Assembly: GCA_021234535.1 (NCBI GenBank)
Contig: CM037838.1
Span: 25,025,969-25,089,968, forward strand
Reading direction: 5' to 3'
Source of the DNA: Stichopus chloronotus
Taxonomy: Eukaryota; Echinodermata; Holothuroidea; Aspidochirotida; Stichopodidae
DNA: 64,000 nt
The notes beneath the pieces were generated by a model, which saw only the letters and a program-made list of their open reading frames with translations, searched no databases and was not told the origin of the DNA. Positions 61,795-64,000 of the stretch are shown here, one piece after another; the stretch's first letter is position 1; each line of letters begins with the position of its first letter. Both the position numbers and the translations under genes were made by a program.

Positions 61795-62527
61795 TTCAGA
61801 CCTGTCAACTCTGCCGGTTTTACCAGAAGACTCCCGGTTTTTGTCCAGATCTCCCATCGTCCCAGTTTTTTGAAGACAAAAACTCATCACCCCAGAAAGT
61901 TTCAATTCACCCAACAACCTACCTCTAGTCCCTCCCTCAGCCTGTCTTAAATTCCTCCACATGTGTAATCAAAACAAGGGATCCCTGTGTACGCGGTGTA
62001 ATACGAGCTGCTCTGTCTTTCGAATTTGCTGTCAATCAAAGAGTACTGTAGCTGAGAACCAGTTGAGAATTTTGCTTTCCAGGAGGTAAAAATATAGCTT
62101 AGGGTGATGCAATACAGCCTTTAAGTCCATTTGCGACATTTCTGAAAATAGCCAAAACAGTTTGGGCAAGGCTTATTTAAGTAATTGGCCATAAATAAAT
62201 GAAAGTGCATTAAAAATCAGATTGTTGTTCACAAAAACTGTCATATGGTAGATTAGTACTAATTACACCAATAGCGGGTTGCTTTGAAAGTTGTTAGTTT
62301 ATGACGGGCTGTTCATACAAAAGGGCGTATACATGTAGCTGCAATGTACGTGGAAACAGGCCTACAAGGGCAACTAGCACTGTGCAAATGTGTGATGATT
62401 CATTTGGTGTCACTGTTTTTGTTGAAAATTACCAATCTCCCTATGTTTTTAACTACTTTCCCGATTTTTGGCTGTCAAAAATGTAAATCTCCCTTTTTTT
62501 TTGGTAAGACAGGTTGGCAGGTCTGAA
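61795..62527. mobile_element. Possible DNA element with TTCAGACCTG terminal inverted repeats
   Basis: The left end TTCAGACCTGTCAAC and the right end GTTGGCAGGTCTGAA are inverted copies over 15 bp with one mismatch. Inside both ends are several CTCCCGGTTTT-type motifs, a texture I associate with a widespread non-autonomous repeat of marine invertebrates. 733 bp; no coding capacity; target duplication not evident. Family name not assigned. Confidence 0.45.
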
Positions 62528-64000
62528 ACCTACCGTTACTGTAGACACAGTTTTAAGTACAGTATCTGTACATTCATATAGCTCATGTTTAGTTTGTAAA
62601 GGCTTTGTCTAGAGGTAAAGGAAGAATAAGACTTATTTGGCTGATATGGTAGTGGTCAGATCACATGATATCAATGATACGATGTACCTTGGTTAAACTT
62701 TGGATCGGGGAAGCAATTTCAGAAATACTGTAGGTCCTGACATAGTCTGGTCAGGAAACCAGGTGCCCCAGTTGAAAACACTTCTCTTGCTGAAGTCTGG
62801 CTATTTCACAGTTAAACAGTCAAACATTAAATACGGTAAGGTGCATGTGCACATGCCAGAAATACTGTACATCTTACCACAATTTTCAAAATTTGCACAA
62901 TCCATGTAGAACTTAAAAATCATTATTTTCATTACTTCTGCGCATATAAGTCAAGGAAAAGAAATTGTGTCTGCCTCAAGGGATGGCTGACAGTCACTAA
63001 ACAAGAGAGTCTCTGACTTCAGTGCACAGCAAACTCGGGCTGTCACGAGGTGGGATCCCAGCCCACTGGGTCGGGTGCAATGCCAACCAATTCCACGCCG
63101 CTCAGCCTGCCTGTGGGGCAGAGGGAGAGCAGGTATAAAAAACTCGAAAAATGGTGAAGTATGCTCCGGCAGGATAAAGCAAGAAAAGACTGTGGTGGAC
63201 AGCCACAGCACTCTTGACATGCAAATCGATCGTCTGACTTGAGTACAGGGGTGAAAGACTTTTCAAACATCTTACCACGAGTCTACAATGAAATGATCTT
63301 CACAAACTCGTGTAACAGTAGTGGACTTGAAGAACCAACCCACACACACATTGATATCATTTTCTGTTTCTGCAAAATCAATTTCAATTTCCTTCTTCAT
63401 GCTCATCATAATGTTTTCACAAAAATTGCTTGGAAAGCTGGACATTGTTTCTACATCTCAAAGAACACAACTTTAGGGAATACTACTGGTTTAGGATGAA
63501 TTTGGTCTGTTGGGAGGGTGAAAATATATGCTTTTCAATTTTGAGGAAACTGTCCCTCATAGTCTGATTAACTAAGGTCCAGATTACCAACTATATTACT
63601 ACTAAAAGCTTCACCACAACAACTTGTTACTTCACTACAAATGCAAGTATGTTTTGGCCTTTTGGTAGAGAGACCAGGTACACTAATTTTCACTTTTGAT
63701 TTACATGTCCATCATAGAAAGACTAAAATCCAGATTGCCTACTTTTAACTAAATTAAAGCTAATAGCATGACCGCAATTTGTTACTTCAATACAGACACA
63801 ATTAAATTACCATTAATGGAAAAAACAAAGCGCAAAACAAATCACCATATTGCCATGGCAACAGGGCTTGCAATTACCACCAGCACGTACATAATTTGTG
63901 AGGCTGTACTGCTCGCTTGAAAATTTCTTGTGCATCACCTGCTATGGTAGGTTACACTGGAATTGCATGGAGGGAATGATAAATTGATTCCAGTCATCAG

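Larger units (their letters stand above)
50695..64000 (-). other. EVI5: Probable EVI5 intron extending past the window
   Basis: No exon matching the next N-terminal EVI5 segment (a basic coiled coil of the EIKRLRTENRLLK type) or the TBC domain was found on the minus strand. The interval holds a (GAT)n tract, a tandem duplication, a CA repeat, two local repeat pairs, an element with terminal inverted repeats and very many TACTGTA/TACAGTA motifs. Other small genes cannot be excluded. Confidence 0.55.

Noticed and set aside
62951..63270. Overlapping minus-strand frames in a GC-richer patch with CCCAGCCCACTGGGTCGGG
   Set aside because: No recognisable domain. The patch may be a repeat, but I could not find a second copy in the window.
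1..64000. tRNA, rRNA and CRISPR arrays
   Set aside because: No cloverleaf with a GGTTCGAAT-type arm, no rRNA-like block and no regularly spaced identical repeats with unique spacers were seen.

Overview
The window looks like nuclear DNA from an intron-rich animal, probably a marine invertebrate deuterostome. An echinoderm fits the texture (AT-rich, many long G/C homopolymers, abundant TACTGTA/TACAGTA motifs), but nothing in the sequence fixes the species. Coding DNA is sparse: short exons with GT-AG introns, one LINE insertion, several small interspersed repeats and much simple sequence. No bacterial, viral or CRISPR features were seen.

Layout. (1) 195-3327, minus strand: a small secreted protein with one WAP four-disulfide-core domain. 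Exon 1 holds the signal peptide, exon 2 the whole eight-cysteine domain, and a short third exon is tentative. A TATA box lies about 60 bp upstream of the ATG. (2) About 3400-13160: intergenic DNA with microsatellites, homopolymers and one TA-flanked MITE-like element (9337-9524). (3) About 13160-50694, minus strand: the last seven coding exons and probable long 3'UTR of an EVI5/EVI5L-family gene (TBC-domain Rab GAP). These exons encode 316 residues of coiled coil plus an acidic C-terminus. All seven join in phase 0 and line up end to end with the coiled-coil tail of vertebrate EVI5 as I remember it, so no exon seems to be missing between 50694 and 17159. The TBC domain and N-terminus must lie beyond position 64000. 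(4) 43231-45507, plus strand, inside an EVI5 intron and antisense to it: a 5'-truncated L1/Tx1-like LINE with reverse transcriptase core, CCHC finger, poly(A) tail and a 10-bp target-site duplication. It looks young; I see one 1-bp frameshift and no other break. (5) 50695-64000: apparently one EVI5 intron, over 13 kb, with simple repeats, local duplications, a 733-bp element with terminal inverted repeats and a high density of TACTGTA/TACAGTA.

The two host genes are on the same strand but show no functional link. The WAP protein would be secreted (protease inhibition or innate defence by family analogy), and EVI5 would act in the cytosol on Rab-dependent trafficking and cell division. The most informative observations are the one-exon-per-repeat design of the EVI5 coiled coil, the precisely bounded LINE insertion and a pair of TTAA-bounded MITE-like copies. 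I did not find a clearly new biological system.
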